Shown: piece after piece, positions 27,152 to 36,953 of the stretch
Position numbering within the stretch: the first letter of the stretch is position 1
How the letters are laid out: every line of letters starts with the position of its first letter
From: Allopusillimonas ginsengisoli
GTDB taxonomy: Bacteria > Pseudomonadota > Gammaproteobacteria > Burkholderiales > Burkholderiaceae_B
NCBI GenBank assembly: GCA_005239165.1
Contig: RAPG01000002.1
Location: 1 to 64,000 of the forward strand
DNA length: 64,000 nt
Direction of reading: 5' to 3'
Notes under the pieces: model-generated
Database searches by the model: none
What the model was told of the DNA's origin: nothing
Seen by the model: only the letters and a program-made list of their open reading frames with translations
Translations under genes and position numbers: made by a program

Positions 27152-27649
27152 TTATGGACTATCACAACTGCCGCGTCGTCGCCGGCCTTGTCCAGGTCCG
27201 CCCCCACCAGACCCACCACGGCCACGGCCACCGCCGCCCTCTCCGCCGCGCTGCACGCAGCGCTCAAAAGCAGGCAAATGTCGCTGTTGCGACGCTTCCT
27301 GCAGATTGCGCAGTACTGTCAGAATGTCTGTTCGGTCTGTAGCCTGGAGCAACCGCTCGTACATTTCGCCGTTGGCGATCTCGGCAGCGACAGCGGCGTG
27401 ACAGGCTGCCTGCAGACTGGGGTGGCGCTCAACACGCTGCGCCCAGGTGTTCTCGGGTATCGTCAAGCCATAACGCTCAAACAAGCGACACAATGCCTGT
27501 ATGTGGCGTCCCTCGGCCTCACGAATATTAATAAATGGCCGCACTTCACCAAAATCGCGAATAACTTGATCGTAGCTTGTCCAGGACTGGTACTCATCCT
27601 CAAGTGCCTCATGCAAGGCACGGATCTCAGCTTCAGTCAGCGTTTCCAT
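27152..27649 (-). CDS. DUF2202 ferritin-like protein with Gly/Arg-rich tail
   Basis: A 165-residue protein. Residues 1-120 match the DUF2202 domain: ALHEALEDEYQSWTSYDQVI, then GEVRPFINIREAEGRHIQAL, with Glu and E-x2-H residues placed like a four-helix ferritin-type metal site. From about residue 128 the protein becomes RGGEGGGGRGRGGSGGGGPG followed by RRRR and ends GSCDSP, a low-complexity tail unusual for the family. Start at 27649 is set by the domain boundary; GGGGG lies upstream. It lies 60 nt downstream of thioredoxin 2 on the same strand and may be co-transcribed. Function is not established. Confidence 0.78.
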   Translation of the reverse strand: METLTEAEIRALHEALEDEYQSWTSYDQVIRDFGEVRPFINIREAEGRHIQALCRLFERYGLTIPENTWAQRVERHPSLQAACHAAVAAEIANGEMYERLLQATDRTDILTVLRNLQEASQQRHLPAFERCVQRGGEGGGGRGRGGSGGGGPGQGRRRRGSCDSP

Positions 27650-27709
27650 GTTTTTACCCCCAATGCAAAGATACGAGCAAAGCGACCTCATGTCCTCGTA
27701 CAGAACTGC

Positions 27710-28144
27710 TCACTTAATCACACTGCGGGCCCAGGCAACGATATCGCGGGTTGCCAATGCGCCTGATTTTCTGGCAAGCTCTTGCCCGCCGCGAAACAGC
27801 ACCATGGTCGGAATACTGCGGATACCGAATCGTGCGCCCAAAGCTTGCTCAGCCTCGGTGTCGACTTTGGCTAACCTAATCTGCGGTTCAAGTTGCTGCG
27901 CTGCCGCTGCGAACTGTGGCGCCATGCTTTTGCATGGGCCGCACCAAGGCGCCCAAAAATCTACCACCAGCGGCAGATCGCCCTTCAGATGTTTGTCAAA
28001 ATGAGTGCCGTCTAGCGCCACCGGCTGACCCTGAAACAGTGGCTGCTGGCAACGCCCGCATGTGGGCGCATCACCCATACGTAGCGCCGGCACTCGGTTC
28101 ACGGCATGACAGTGTGTACATACGACATGTATCGATTCATTCAT
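27710..28144 (-). CDS. trxC: thioredoxin 2 (TrxC-type)
   Basis: A 144-residue cytoplasmic thioredoxin with an N-terminal zinc-binding region (VVCTHCHAVNRVP, later CGRCQQPLF) followed by the thioredoxin fold with active site VVDFWAPWCGPCKSMAP and cis-Pro in IRSIPTMVLFRGG. Start at 28144 places the first zinc Cys pair near the N-terminus as expected. It is a disulfide reductase, typically linked to oxidative stress. Confidence 0.93.
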   Translation of the reverse strand: MNESIHVVCTHCHAVNRVPALRMGDAPTCGRCQQPLFQGQPVALDGTHFDKHLKGDLPLVVDFWAPWCGPCKSMAPQFAAAAQQLEPQIRLAKVDTEAEQALGARFGIRSIPTMVLFRGGQELARKSGALATRDIVAWARSVIK

Positions 28145-28548
28145 ACGTCGACCCCAAAAGCTACAGAGACTTTGACTTTTCATATACACCCAGCGTCTTC
28201 ATTCTACCCGCCCTGCTTATGGACTCGAATTTGCGGTGTGGCTATCCCCGACGGTACGCATCTTCGTTAGCATTTTTAGTCTCCAGATATCCTGGTACGG
28301 GAAGGAAGGACGTGCGTATGCGGATACGCCGCTTTTCGGCAAGGACGCCGCCAGTCAAGACGGGTCGGCCACATCTACTATCAATGAGCACATGCACTGA
28401 CCTAATAAATCTCACCATCCTTGCCTCTAAATTCCTAATTTCACGACATCAAATTCCGTAATTTACGTAGTAATAATCCGAAATTTACGGCCTTAATTTC
28501 CGTAATTTACGGTGGAAAATTCCACAATTTACGCTAAAGTTCTTCCAT
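28145..28548. other. gap containing the 22-bp repeat array
   Basis: Apart from the array at 28432-28533, I see no gene. The rest (28145-28430) has no recognised feature. Confidence 0.4.
28432..28533. repeat. five 22-bp-period repeats, TTCCGTAATTTACGG core
   Basis: Copies start at 28432, 28454, 28476, 28498 and 28520, exactly 22 bp apart, with consensus TTCCGTAATTTACG(G). The third core is palindromic apart from its centre (CCGTAA / TTACGG). The first and last copies are degenerate. A helical-phase spacing of two turns suits cooperative protein binding. It lies directly before the truncated DUF4143 ATPase; operator, iteron or partition-site roles are all possible. Confidence 0.75.
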
Positions 28549-28740
28549 CTCGTATGCGTAGAGGTAAAAGCTGCCACCTCCATCAGAGAGAGCGATTTGC
28601 GTGGCCTGAGAAAACTAGCCGATATCGAAGGGGATCAATTCAAACTCGGCGTACTGCTTTACGACGGCACCAATACCCTGCCGCTTGGGGACGGGATCTG
28701 GGCCGCGCCCTTGTCTTCATTATGGGGAACATTGGCGTAG
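28549..28740 (+). pseudogene. DUF4143 AAA ATPase, C-terminal remnant
   Basis: Read from 28549 this gives CVEVKAATSIRESDLRGLRKL, then ADIEGDQFKLGVLLYDG and PLGDGIWAAPLSSLW before TAG at 28738. This matches the C-terminal end of ATP-binding proteins with the DUF4143 nuclease-like domain (VEVKA is the conserved strand). About 350 N-terminal residues are missing; the repeat array upstream now abuts the stump. It probably resulted from an internal deletion that removed the ATPase domain. Confidence 0.75.
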
Positions 28741-28832
28741 CAGGTGGTTTGCTGGCCCCTACGACATAAGGTACAGGCGCTTTCGACCTTCATGCCCGCT
28801 ACGCCGTGCCGCCCCTGTTCTTCCAAAAGAAA

Positions 28833-28860
28833 CGGCGATAAGAATGCCTTCTTATCGCCG
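28833..28860. terminator. bidirectional terminator after the first giant repeat-protein gene
   Basis: CGGCGATAAG pairs with CTTATCGCCG around 8 nt. On the minus strand it is followed by GTTTCTTTT. It is located 65 bases beyond the stop codon of the minus-strand gene at 28925. A related hairpin follows the third giant gene at 36857-36892. Confidence 0.8.
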
Positions 28861-28924
28861 CCCCTTGATGCCGGCCGCTTGAAAGCCGGCACGGCACCAA
28901 CTACTGCACGTCTACATCCGGCAT

Positions 28925-31900
28925 TTACCGGCCGATCACCATCTGGCTGACAGACGAGTTGCCCACCGCCGTAGCACTGATAGTGTTGCCGCTCATTACC
29001 GACCTTCCGGCAATTGCAGGCGCTCCTACGCCAGAAACGCCCATTCCAGCGTTCGTCACCCTAGCACTGATGGTCCCAAAATTAGTCTGGCTGGACGCCA
29101 GCTGGCCACTGGCCGACATCGTGCCTGTCGACAACGCGTTCAGGACGTTTTCTACACTATTGCCGTAGGCGGTGCTGGACACGCGGTTGCCAAGCAAGTT
29201 AGCCGTATAGCCCGCAACAGATGCTGCAGCCGCGGTCACGCCGATCATTGGCCCGACTGCCGGGCCTGTTACCCCGGCCGAGACAGCGCTCGTGTTGAAC
29301 TGCGTGCTAGCACTGGACAAGGTGCCATTCAGTGCGCCTGCTCCGCCCGTGGCGTTCAGTGCATTGCTGGCAGTATTACCAAACGCCAGCGCCCAGACGA
29401 GATTGGATCCCACTGTTGCTGTCCCTTCCAGGGAGGTGCCGGCGCCAACGCCAACTAGCCCGGTCAGTGTGGTGGTACTTGTTACATCACGATGATTAGT
29501 TTGCTTATTGCTAATTTCCGCCCTGGCTGTGCTGCCTGTGCCCGAAACAATAGTCAAGGTGTTGTTGGCCAGATTGGCTATAGCCTGGCTTTGTACCGCA
29601 TTGCCGTTTACCGTGGCCTGACCACTGATAGAGCCGCCAGTTGACGCGATACCGACCCCAGCGCTTTCAACGCTGGCTGTTGTCACGCCAGCTGCTAATT
29701 GTTCATTGTCAAGCGATGCGGCGCCACTGATTGATGTGCCTGCGGTCAGCGTCAGGGTGTTGAACGCCTCGTTCTGGGTGCCGATGGCCTGCAGCGTATT
29801 GTTGTTGACACTTGTTTTGCCGCTTATCGCATCGCCAGCATCGATGGTGGCGCTTCCCCTAGTCGTGGAGATCAGATCAGGAACCGAATACTGGTAATTG
29901 GATAGGGTTGCTTTTGACGCAGCCGCCAGTTCCAGGCTTGTGCCTGCCGTCAACGCCGCGGTGTTCTGCACCGAGTGGCTGACTGCCACAGACTGCAAGG
30001 TATTGCCCAGAACGTCGGCTGCGCCGCCGACTGAACCCGATGCCACGATGCCCAGCTTGGCGTTAGACAAAGGCGTAGTGCCACCAACTGTGGATTCAAT
30101 CTTGCCGCTGGACTTCTGGATGCTGTCTAGCAGACTACTTCCACCCCCAGTCGCCAAGGCAGTGCCGGCGGTATTGCTGTAGTTGTTGAACGCTTGATTG
30201 TTCCTGGCCGAAGCACGTAAGGTGTTGCTGCTTACTGTGGCCACTCCCGTGCTGCCCGCCGACGTCATGTTAATGCCGACGCCTGGTGTTTCAACTGCAA
30301 CGGTGGTTGTTCCATACGCGTTCTGGGTGGACTCGATGGATCCCCGACCACTGGTCGTCGTCCCTGCGGCAAGTGCCAGGGTATTTTCTACTTCATTCGC
30401 GGTGCCTGTCGCCTGTAGCGTATTACCGATGACATTGGCCTTGTTCTGCAGTATGGCGCTGATATCGATACCCACCTTCCCTGTGGTGGTGGACGCTACG
30501 TTGGTGAGTGTCAGGTGCTGGTAATTGTACAGAGTCGAATCAGTAGCTGCTACGGCATTCAGCGAGGTGCCCGCCGTCGATGCAACCGTATTGGCCGCCG
30601 AGTTGGCCACCGCCTGGGACTTCAATGTGTTGCCGAGAACGTCGCCGGCACCACCACTTGTTCCCGTTGCCGCGATGCCCAACGCAGTCGCCGCATTGCC
30701 CGCTATGGCGGTAACCGACCCGGAGTTGGAGAGTTGGTCATTGCTCACAAGGGAGGATCCCGGCGCGGCTGTCAAGCCCATGATCAGGGCGCCTGCTACG
30801 TTGTTGCTGGAGGTATTGGTGGCTTGATTGCCGCTGGCCGACGCGCTCAGGGTATTACCGCTAAGCGCCAGGGCGGAGCCCGGGATAGTGATGTCGACTT
30901 CGCCGGCTGCCAGCATATTTCCCGTAGTGGTCGCGGTGGCGGCGCTGTAACTAACTTGCTCGTTGGCGATTCGGGCCATATAGTCTCCCGAACCGCCCGT
31001 AATCCCTATCCCATTGGTGGCGACATTCACCTTGGCGCTGCTGTCGATAGTATTGTCAGCAAGCAAACCATTAGCGGAAGTGGCTCCAACCAGATTAGCC
31101 CGGATGTCGCCATCGGTCGTTGCGATAACACTACTGTTCGGATCGCTGAACTGGCTGTTGTGTGTCTGAAATGCGGCTGTGTCCGCTGTTGAATCGATGC
31201 TTGTATCAGCTTGGACCAGTGTCACGTTGGTTGCCTTGCTGCCCACCGCCGACGAGCCGATGCTGTTGCCGCTAAGCGCTACCGGCCCCGTATGCTCGAT
31301 TGGTGTCCCACCCGTGCCAGCAACATTTATGTCGGTGCTATTGGTCGCTTTCACGGCAGTCCCTGTATTGTTGGCCTGCGCATTGGCGATGGTGCCGCTG
31401 GCCTCGTCAAGGTTACCCGCTTTAAGCGATAGCGTATTGGCTACTGTATTGCCGCTGGCTGACGCCAAAGAACTATTGTTGCTTAGCGTAATCGCACCCG
31501 CTCCGCCCGTACCAGCGACAGTAATATTGCTGGTGGTAATCGAGGACTCAAGATTTGCACCCACGTTGCCCTGGGCGCTCGCGATTCCGGCGGTCGCTGC
31601 GGTGGTGGCCGCAGACAACGTCGTTGCGTCAGCAGCGGCAGCCGGGCTTCCCGCGGCAGTGCCGCTTATGCCAGTGGCTACATCCAGCGCCAGGCTATTA
31701 ACGGCGCTATTGCCGTCTGATGTTGCGTCGAATTTTTGTGCCGATACCGTGACATCGCCATTGATGGCGCCGGTGCTGACCATAACGCCGCTGCCTGCGA
31801 TGCTGGAGGTCGATTTGCCACTGGCAGCGGCATCGTCGGTATTGTTTTGAAAGTTGGCAATAGCCAGGCTGCCATCAAATGCAGTGCCTGTGCCCGTGTA

Positions 31901-32728
31901 TTGGCTGCTGGCGTCATTTGCGCTGTACGTGGCAACGGCTTGATTGCCCGCAAGAGTGATGGTCGATCCGGCGGCAAGGTTACCTGCGTCAGCGCTTGTT
32001 GCATCGACATTGAGTGTAGCGCCAGTAATCGCTGCACTCGAACCTGTCATACCGCCCGCGTAGGTGGCCTGTTGATAATTGGTCATCATACCGTTGGCCG
32101 TGACATCGATTTTCGGCGTGGTAGTTGCCATGCGATCAGCCTTAGCACTGCCTGCTACAGCGGTTATAAAGCCTTGCAGATTGGTCTGGGTAATCGACGC
32201 GTTTGCTTGATTGACCGACGTGGCGGCGCTGACGATATTGTTATTGAGAGTTGCTTCGGTCACTGGCGCCGAAAACACGATATTGACCAGCGGCGATCCG
32301 GAAATGCCGGTAGCTATAGATTGCGAGCCATTCAATACCGTTGCCTGGGCAGAGTTGATGGAAAAATCGGCCGACGCATCAAACGTGTCGCTGGTGGCCG
32401 TGCTGGTGACTGTATTGCTGGTGGCTACTGCGGATAGTGTGTTGCCTGGTGCGACTATCGTCGAGCTTCCCGAGCTTTCGTCTGAAAACCCCGAGCCGAC
32501 TACCGTGCCTGTGGTTGATTGACCCCGAAATTGCGACGTGTTGATGGCGTGCGAATCGGTTGTCGCAATGCTGAGGTCAGCAGCTTCTGTGATCGGTGTG
32601 ACGACTGTAATCGTCGTGTTTGCGCCAACGGCAACATTGACCAGGCCCATGATCAGGGCCAGTCCGGATGCGCTGGCGGTGGTGCGCGCCACACGCGCAC
32701 GTGTTGACAATGCAGACTTCTTTTTCAT
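28925..32728 (-). CDS. giant secreted beta-repeat protein, paralogue 1 (HfaD/CsgA-like)
   Basis: A 1267-residue protein. Start at 32728 (MKKKSALSTRARVARTTASA) follows AGGGA and gives a Sec signal peptide with a long basic n-region, cleaved after VAVGA. The rest is almost entirely Ala, Thr, Ser, Asn, Gly and Val with no recognised enzymatic domain. A unit of two alternating motifs recurs many times: V-x-GN-x-L-x-x-x-A-x-x-N-x-x-x-N followed by AG(T)S, and S-x-x-N-x-Q followed by a Thr/Val strand ending GVGI. No autotransporter barrel, LPXTG or membrane anchor is seen. The C-terminus is SVSQMVIGR. I infer an exported fibre or adhesin subunit secreted through the CsgG-like protein at 41010. It lies 139 nt downstream of paralogue 2. 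Confidence 0.75.
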   Translation of the reverse strand: MKKKSALSTRARVARTTASASGLALIMGLVNVAVGANTTITVVTPITEAADLSIATTDSHAINTSQFRGQSTTGTVVGSGFSDESSGSSTIVAPGNTLSAVATSNTVTSTATSDTFDASADFSINSAQATVLNGSQSIATGISGSPLVNIVFSAPVTEATLNNNIVSAATSVNQANASITQTNLQGFITAVAGSAKADRMATTTPKIDVTANGMMTNYQQATYAGGMTGSSAAITGATLNVDATSADAGNLAAGSTITLAGNQAVATYSANDASSQYTGTGTAFDGSLAIANFQNNTDDAAASGKSTSSIAGSGVMVSTGAINGDVTVSAQKFDATSDGNSAVNSLALDVATGISGTAAGSPAAAADATTLSAATTAATAGIASAQGNVGANLESSITTSNITVAGTGGAGAITLSNNSSLASASGNTVANTLSLKAGNLDEASGTIANAQANNTGTAVKATNSTDINVAGTGGTPIEHTGPVALSGNSIGSSAVGSKATNVTLVQADTSIDSTADTAAFQTHNSQFSDPNSSVIATTDGDIRANLVGATSANGLLADNTIDSSAKVNVATNGIGITGGSGDYMARIANEQVSYSAATATTTGNMLAAGEVDITIPGSALALSGNTLSASASGNQATNTSSNNVAGALIMGLTAAPGSSLVSNDQLSNSGSVTAIAGNAATALGIAATGTSGGAGDVLGNTLKSQAVANSAANTVASTAGTSLNAVAATDSTLYNYQHLTLTNVASTTTGKVGIDISAILQNKANVIGNTLQATGTANEVENTLALAAGTTTSGRGSIESTQNAYGTTTVAVETPGVGINMTSAGSTGVATVSSNTLRASARNNQAFNNYSNTAGTALATGGGSSLLDSIQKSSGKIESTVGGTTPLSNAKLGIVASGSVGGAADVLGNTLQSVAVSHSVQNTAALTAGTSLELAAASKATLSNYQYSVPDLISTTRGSATIDAGDAISGKTSVNNNTLQAIGTQNEAFNTLTLTAGTSISGAASLDNEQLAAGVTTASVESAGVGIASTGGSISGQATVNGNAVQSQAIANLANNTLTIVSGTGSTARAEISNKQTNHRDVTSTTTLTGLVGVGAGTSLEGTATVGSNLVWALAFGNTASNALNATGGAGALNGTLSSASTQFNTSAVSAGVTGPAVGPMIGVTAAAASVAGYTANLLGNRVSSTAYGNSVENVLNALSTGTMSASGQLASSQTNFGTISARVTNAGMGVSGVGAPAIAGRSVMSGNTISATAVGNSSVSQMVIGR

Positions 32729-32867
32729 GTTGATCCCTATGAGGCTCATCGTTCTTAGGCCGCGCCGGTCTCGTCAAGTCAAGCGGGGGCCAGTTTTAGT
32801 TAACTGCTTGATGCCGGCCGCTTGTAAGCCGGCACGGCATCAACTACTGCACATCTACAACCGGCGT

Positions 32868-35800
32868 TTACCGGCCTATCACCATCTGGCTGACAGACGA
32901 GTTGCCCACTGCCGTAGCACTGATGCTATTGCCGCTGATTACCGACCTTCCGGCAACTGTAGGTGCTCCCGTTACGCCAGAGATGCCCATTCCAGCGCTC
33001 GTTACCCTTGCACTGATAGCCCCGGTATTAGTCTGGCTGGACGCCAACTGGGCACTGGCCGATATCGCGCCTGTCGACAATGCGTTCAGGACGTTTTCTG
33101 CACTATTGCCATAGGCCGTGCTGGACACGTGGTTGCCAAGCAGGTTGGCCGTATAGCCCGCAACGGATGGGGTAGCCGCTGACACGCCGATGCTTGGTCC
33201 GCTGGTTAAGCCTTTGACTGTGGCAGAGAGGGCACCTTCGTTGAACTGTGTGCTGGAGCTGGACAAGGTACCGTTCAGTGCACCCGCTCCGCCTGTGGCG
33301 TTCAGCGCATTGCGGACAGTATTGCCAGACGCCAGCGCCGACACGAGATTGGAGCCGACTGTTGCCGTCCCACCCAGGGAATCCCCGGCCGCAACACCCA
33401 CAAGTCCGGTCAGCGAGGTGCTTGCGGTTACATCGTTGTTCGCCGTTTGGTTATTGGTGATAGTCGCGTCGGCCGTGCTGCCTGTGTCCGACACAATAGC
33501 CAAGGTGTTGTTTGCCAGGTTGGCTATAGCCTGGCTTTGTAATGCATTGCCGTTTACCGTGGCCTGATCACTGATAGAGCCCGTTGATACGATGCCGACC
33601 CCGTCGCTTTCGACAGTGGCTAAGGTGTTGCTAAAGAGTTCTGTTGCTTGTGTGTTTTCGATCGATGCGGCACCACTGATCGATGTGCCTGCGGTCAGCG
33701 TTATTCTGTTGAGCGCTTCGTTCTGAATGCCGATGGCCTGCAACGTATTGTCGATGACGTTGGCCTTGCCGCTTATCGCGTCGCCTGCATTGATGACAGC
33801 GCTTCCCTTGGTCGTGGAGACCAGACTAGCGGACGAGCTCTGGCTATTGACTAGGGTTGCGGTTGAAGCGACAGCCAGACTCAGGCTTGTGCCTGCTGTC
33901 AATGCCGCGGTGTTCTGTACCGAGCTGGCAACTGCCACAGACCGTAAGGTATTGCCCAGAACGTCGGCGGAGCCGCCGACTGGGCCGGCTACCTCGATGC
34001 CCAGTTTGGCGACACTTGGAGACGTAATGTCACCGACTGCGGACTCAATATTGCGGTCCGCGCGCTGGGAGCTTTGCAGCAGACTACTCCCATCCCCAGT
34101 CTCCAAGGCATTTCTCGCCGTATTGCTGTAGTCGTTGACCGCTTGATTGCCGTTAGCCGAAGCGTATAAAGCGTTACCGCTTACGGTGGCCGCTCCCGTG
34201 CTGCCAGCTGCCATGTTGATACCGACACCGGGTGTTTGAACTGCGACGATTGTCGCTCCAGACGCATATTGGTCGGATTCGATAGACCCTCGGCCGCCAG
34301 CTGTCGTTCCCGCGGTCAGCGCCAGGGTATTGACTGCTTCATTCTGGGTGCCTGTCGCCTGCAGCGTGTTGCCGATGACGTTGGCCTTGTCCTGCAGCAT
34401 GGCGCTAACATCGATGCCCACCTTCCCTGTGGCGGTGGACTTCATACTGCCCCTCGAGTTCTGGTAATTGTACAGAGTCGATTTAGTAGTTGTTATGGCA
34501 CTCAGAGACGTGCCCGCTATCAATGCAACCGTATTGGCCGCCCGGTTGGCCACCGCCTGGGACTTCAATGCGTTGCCTAAAACGTCGCCTGCGCAGCCAC
34601 TTGCTCCCGTTGCGGCTATGCCCAGTGCGGTCGCAACATTGCCTGCTGCGGACGTAATTGCTCCTTCGGAGTTCTGACGGTTGTAGAGGAGGTTGGAGCT
34701 CGACGGTGCATTCAAGCTCATAGTCAGGGCGCCTGCTACGTTGTTGCTGGAGGTGTTCGTGGCTTCGTTGCCGCTGGCCGACGCGCTCAGGGTGTTGCCG
34801 CTAAGCGTTAGTGCAGAGCCCGGGACCACGGTGTTGACTTCACCTCTTGCCAGCATATTTCCCGTAGTGGTAGCGCTAGCGGCGCTGAGACTTCCTTGCG
34901 CATTGTTGATGCCAGCCGTATAGTTTCCTGAACCGGCGTTAATCCCTATGTAATTGGTCGCCACGTTGATTTTGGCGCTGCTGTCGATAGTGTTGTCAGC
35001 AACCAAGCCGTTAGCCGAGTCGGCACCAAGTAGATCAGCTCGGATGTCCCCATCGGTCGTTGCGGTAAAGGTACTGTTTCTGTCGCTGTCCTGGCTGCTG
35101 AGTGTAAAAAATGCTGCTGTGTCCGCTGTTGAAACAATGCTTGTGCGGGCTTGGACCAGTGTCAGATGAGTGGCCTCGTTGCCCACCGCCGACGAGCCGA
35201 TGCTGTTGCCACTGAGCGCTACCGGCCCCGAATGCGCGATTGCACCGCCCGCGCCTGCAACACTTATATCGGTGTCATTGGTCGCTGCCACGGTAGTCCC
35301 GGTATTGGCTTGAGCATTGGCGATGGTGCCGCTGGCCTCATAAAGGTAACCCGCTTTGAGCGACAGCGTATTGGCGACCCTATTACCGTTTGCCGATGCC
35401 AACGAATTATTATTTTTCAGTGTAATCGTACCCGTTCCACCCGTTCCGATGACGGTAATATTGCTGCCGGTAATAGAAGACTCAAGATGTGCGCCCTCGT
35501 TGCCCTGGGCGCTCGCGATTCCGGCGGACGCTTCGGTATTCGCGGTCAAAGTCATTGGGAACGCTTGCGCAGACGGGCTCTCCCCCCCCGTCGTGCCGGT
35601 TATGCCGGTGTCTATATCAAGCACCAGACGGTTATCAGCGCTATTGCCACCCGATGTTGCTTCGAAATTTTGTGCGGTTATCGTGATATCGCCATCGATG
35701 ACGTTGGTGCCGGTGCTGACCGTAACGCCGCTGTCTTTGATGCTGGCGGTCAGTGAGGGAGTGCCTGTGCTGTTGGTATTGTTTTGAAAGTTGGCGATGG

Positions 35801-36638
35801 CAAGGCTACCATCAAATGCGGTGCCACTGCCCTGGTATTGGCTGCTGGAATCATTGACGCGATAGGACGCGCTCGTTTGATTGCCCGACAGCGTGATGGC
35901 TGTTCCAGCGATAAGCGAACTATCCGTACTTTCTGCATTCACTACTATTGGGGCAGTAATGCTCGCTCCAGAACCCGTCATGCCACCGGCATTGACCGCT
36001 TTCTGATAGTTCACAATGATACCGTTGGCGGTAACGTCGAATCTCGGGGTGACTAATATGCCGTCTATCTTGACGTCACCGAATATGGGCACTTCAAATC
36101 CTTACAGGTTGGCCTGCGCGATAGAGGCCACGCTTTTATTGACTGTTACCTGTGCGTTTGCAGTGTTGTCGTTCAACGTGGCGTCACTCACCGGGGCTGC
36201 AAACACGACATTGATTAAAGGGCCGTCAATGGCTGCCGTCATGGACTGAGTGCCATCCAAATCCACAACTTGGCCAGAGCTGATGGAAAAATCTGCGGTT
36301 GTGTCTAATAAATCAATAGCGGTCGAGCTCGAGGCCTTGTTGCCGCCCGCTTCTGCCGCTACGATGTTGCCCAAGCTGGAGATTGTGCTGCCCGCGCTAA
36401 CATTCGAAAACGCCGCGCCAGTAACGGTTCCTTCTACTGACTTGTTCAGGTATTGCGGCGTAATGGTGGCCAGCGAATCGCTTGCCGTAATCGTTGGAGG
36501 TGTACTCGTTTCAGCCTTAATGCTTACCTCTGCACCGACCGCTACATTGACCAGGCCCATGATCAGGGCCAGTCCGGATGCGCTGGCGGTGGCGCGCGCC
36601 ACACGCGCACGTGTTGACAATGCAGACTGTTTCTTCAT
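32868..36638 (-). pseudogene. giant secreted beta-repeat protein, paralogue 2, with in-frame nonsense codon
   Basis: Same architecture as its neighbours: signal peptide from 36638 (MKKQSALSTRARVARATA), repeats and C-terminal SVSQMVIGR at 32868. After codon 178 the frame meets TAA at 36102-36104. Both paralogues have CAA (Gln) at this position in the context NLQGF, so a single C-to-T change explains it. The reading frame on both sides is open and collinear. A GTG at 36092 preceded by AAGGA could restart translation, but without a signal peptide. Its own promoter (36737-36800) appears intact, so the lesion may be recent or suppressed by readthrough. Confidence 0.8.
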
Positions 36639-36736
36639 GTTAATCCCCACGAGGTTCATTTTTTTTGACTGCGGCGTCCCGACGATAAATAGGGCGGTAT
36701 CGGATCGCATGCTTATTTTGGTAGTACCTACTACAA

Positions 36737-36800
36737 AGTATATGGATGAGTTTTATCTTGAGGCTGAGCAAGTCTGAGCGGAAGTGGGTAAAAGTGACAA
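36737..36800 (-). promoter_or_regulatory. promoter of giant paralogue 2 with TGAGCA repeats
   Basis: On the minus strand a TATACT -10 box (36737-36742) has two clear TGCTCA-type repeats upstream (plus-strand TGAGCA at 36765 and TGAGCG at 36775) and two weaker ones at 36785 and 36795, all 10 bp apart. The 22-nt distance from -10 to the first repeat is the same as at 43407-43440, and flanking bases are also conserved (CAAAGTATAT, AGGCTGAGCAAGTCTGAGC). No -35 consensus is present, suggesting activator dependence. Confidence 0.75.
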
Positions 36801-36856
36801 ATGTCTGTAGATATCAACAGATATCTGCTGATGCCAGCAGAAAATGATGTCCTTCC

Positions 36857-36892
36857 AAAAAAGCGGCGATAAGAATACCCCCTTATCGTCAC
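36857..36892 (-). terminator. terminator of giant paralogue 3
   Basis: On the minus strand CGATAAG (36882-36888) pairs with CTTATCG (36867-36873), extended by flanking G-C bases, and is followed by CCGC and six T residues (plus A run 36857-36862). It lies about 60 bases after the stop codon at 36954. Confidence 0.8.
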
Positions 36893-36953
36893 CTTGATGC
36901 CGGCCGCTTGAAAGCCGGCACGGCATCAACTACTGCACATTTACAACCGGCTT

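Larger units (their letters stand above)
36639..36953. other. intergenic region between giant paralogues 2 and 3
   Basis: From right to left on the minus strand it holds the terminator of paralogue 3 (36857-36892), small palindromes near 36811-36840 (GATATC pair; CTGCTG/CAGCAG), the TGAGCA element with -10 box (36737-36800), and the leader of paralogue 2. An ATG-less upstream extension of the paralogue 2 frame is not used. Confidence 0.55.

Noticed and set aside
28432..28533. CRISPR array
   Set aside because: The 22-bp units are contiguous with no spacers of unique 30-40 bp sequence and no cas genes are present.
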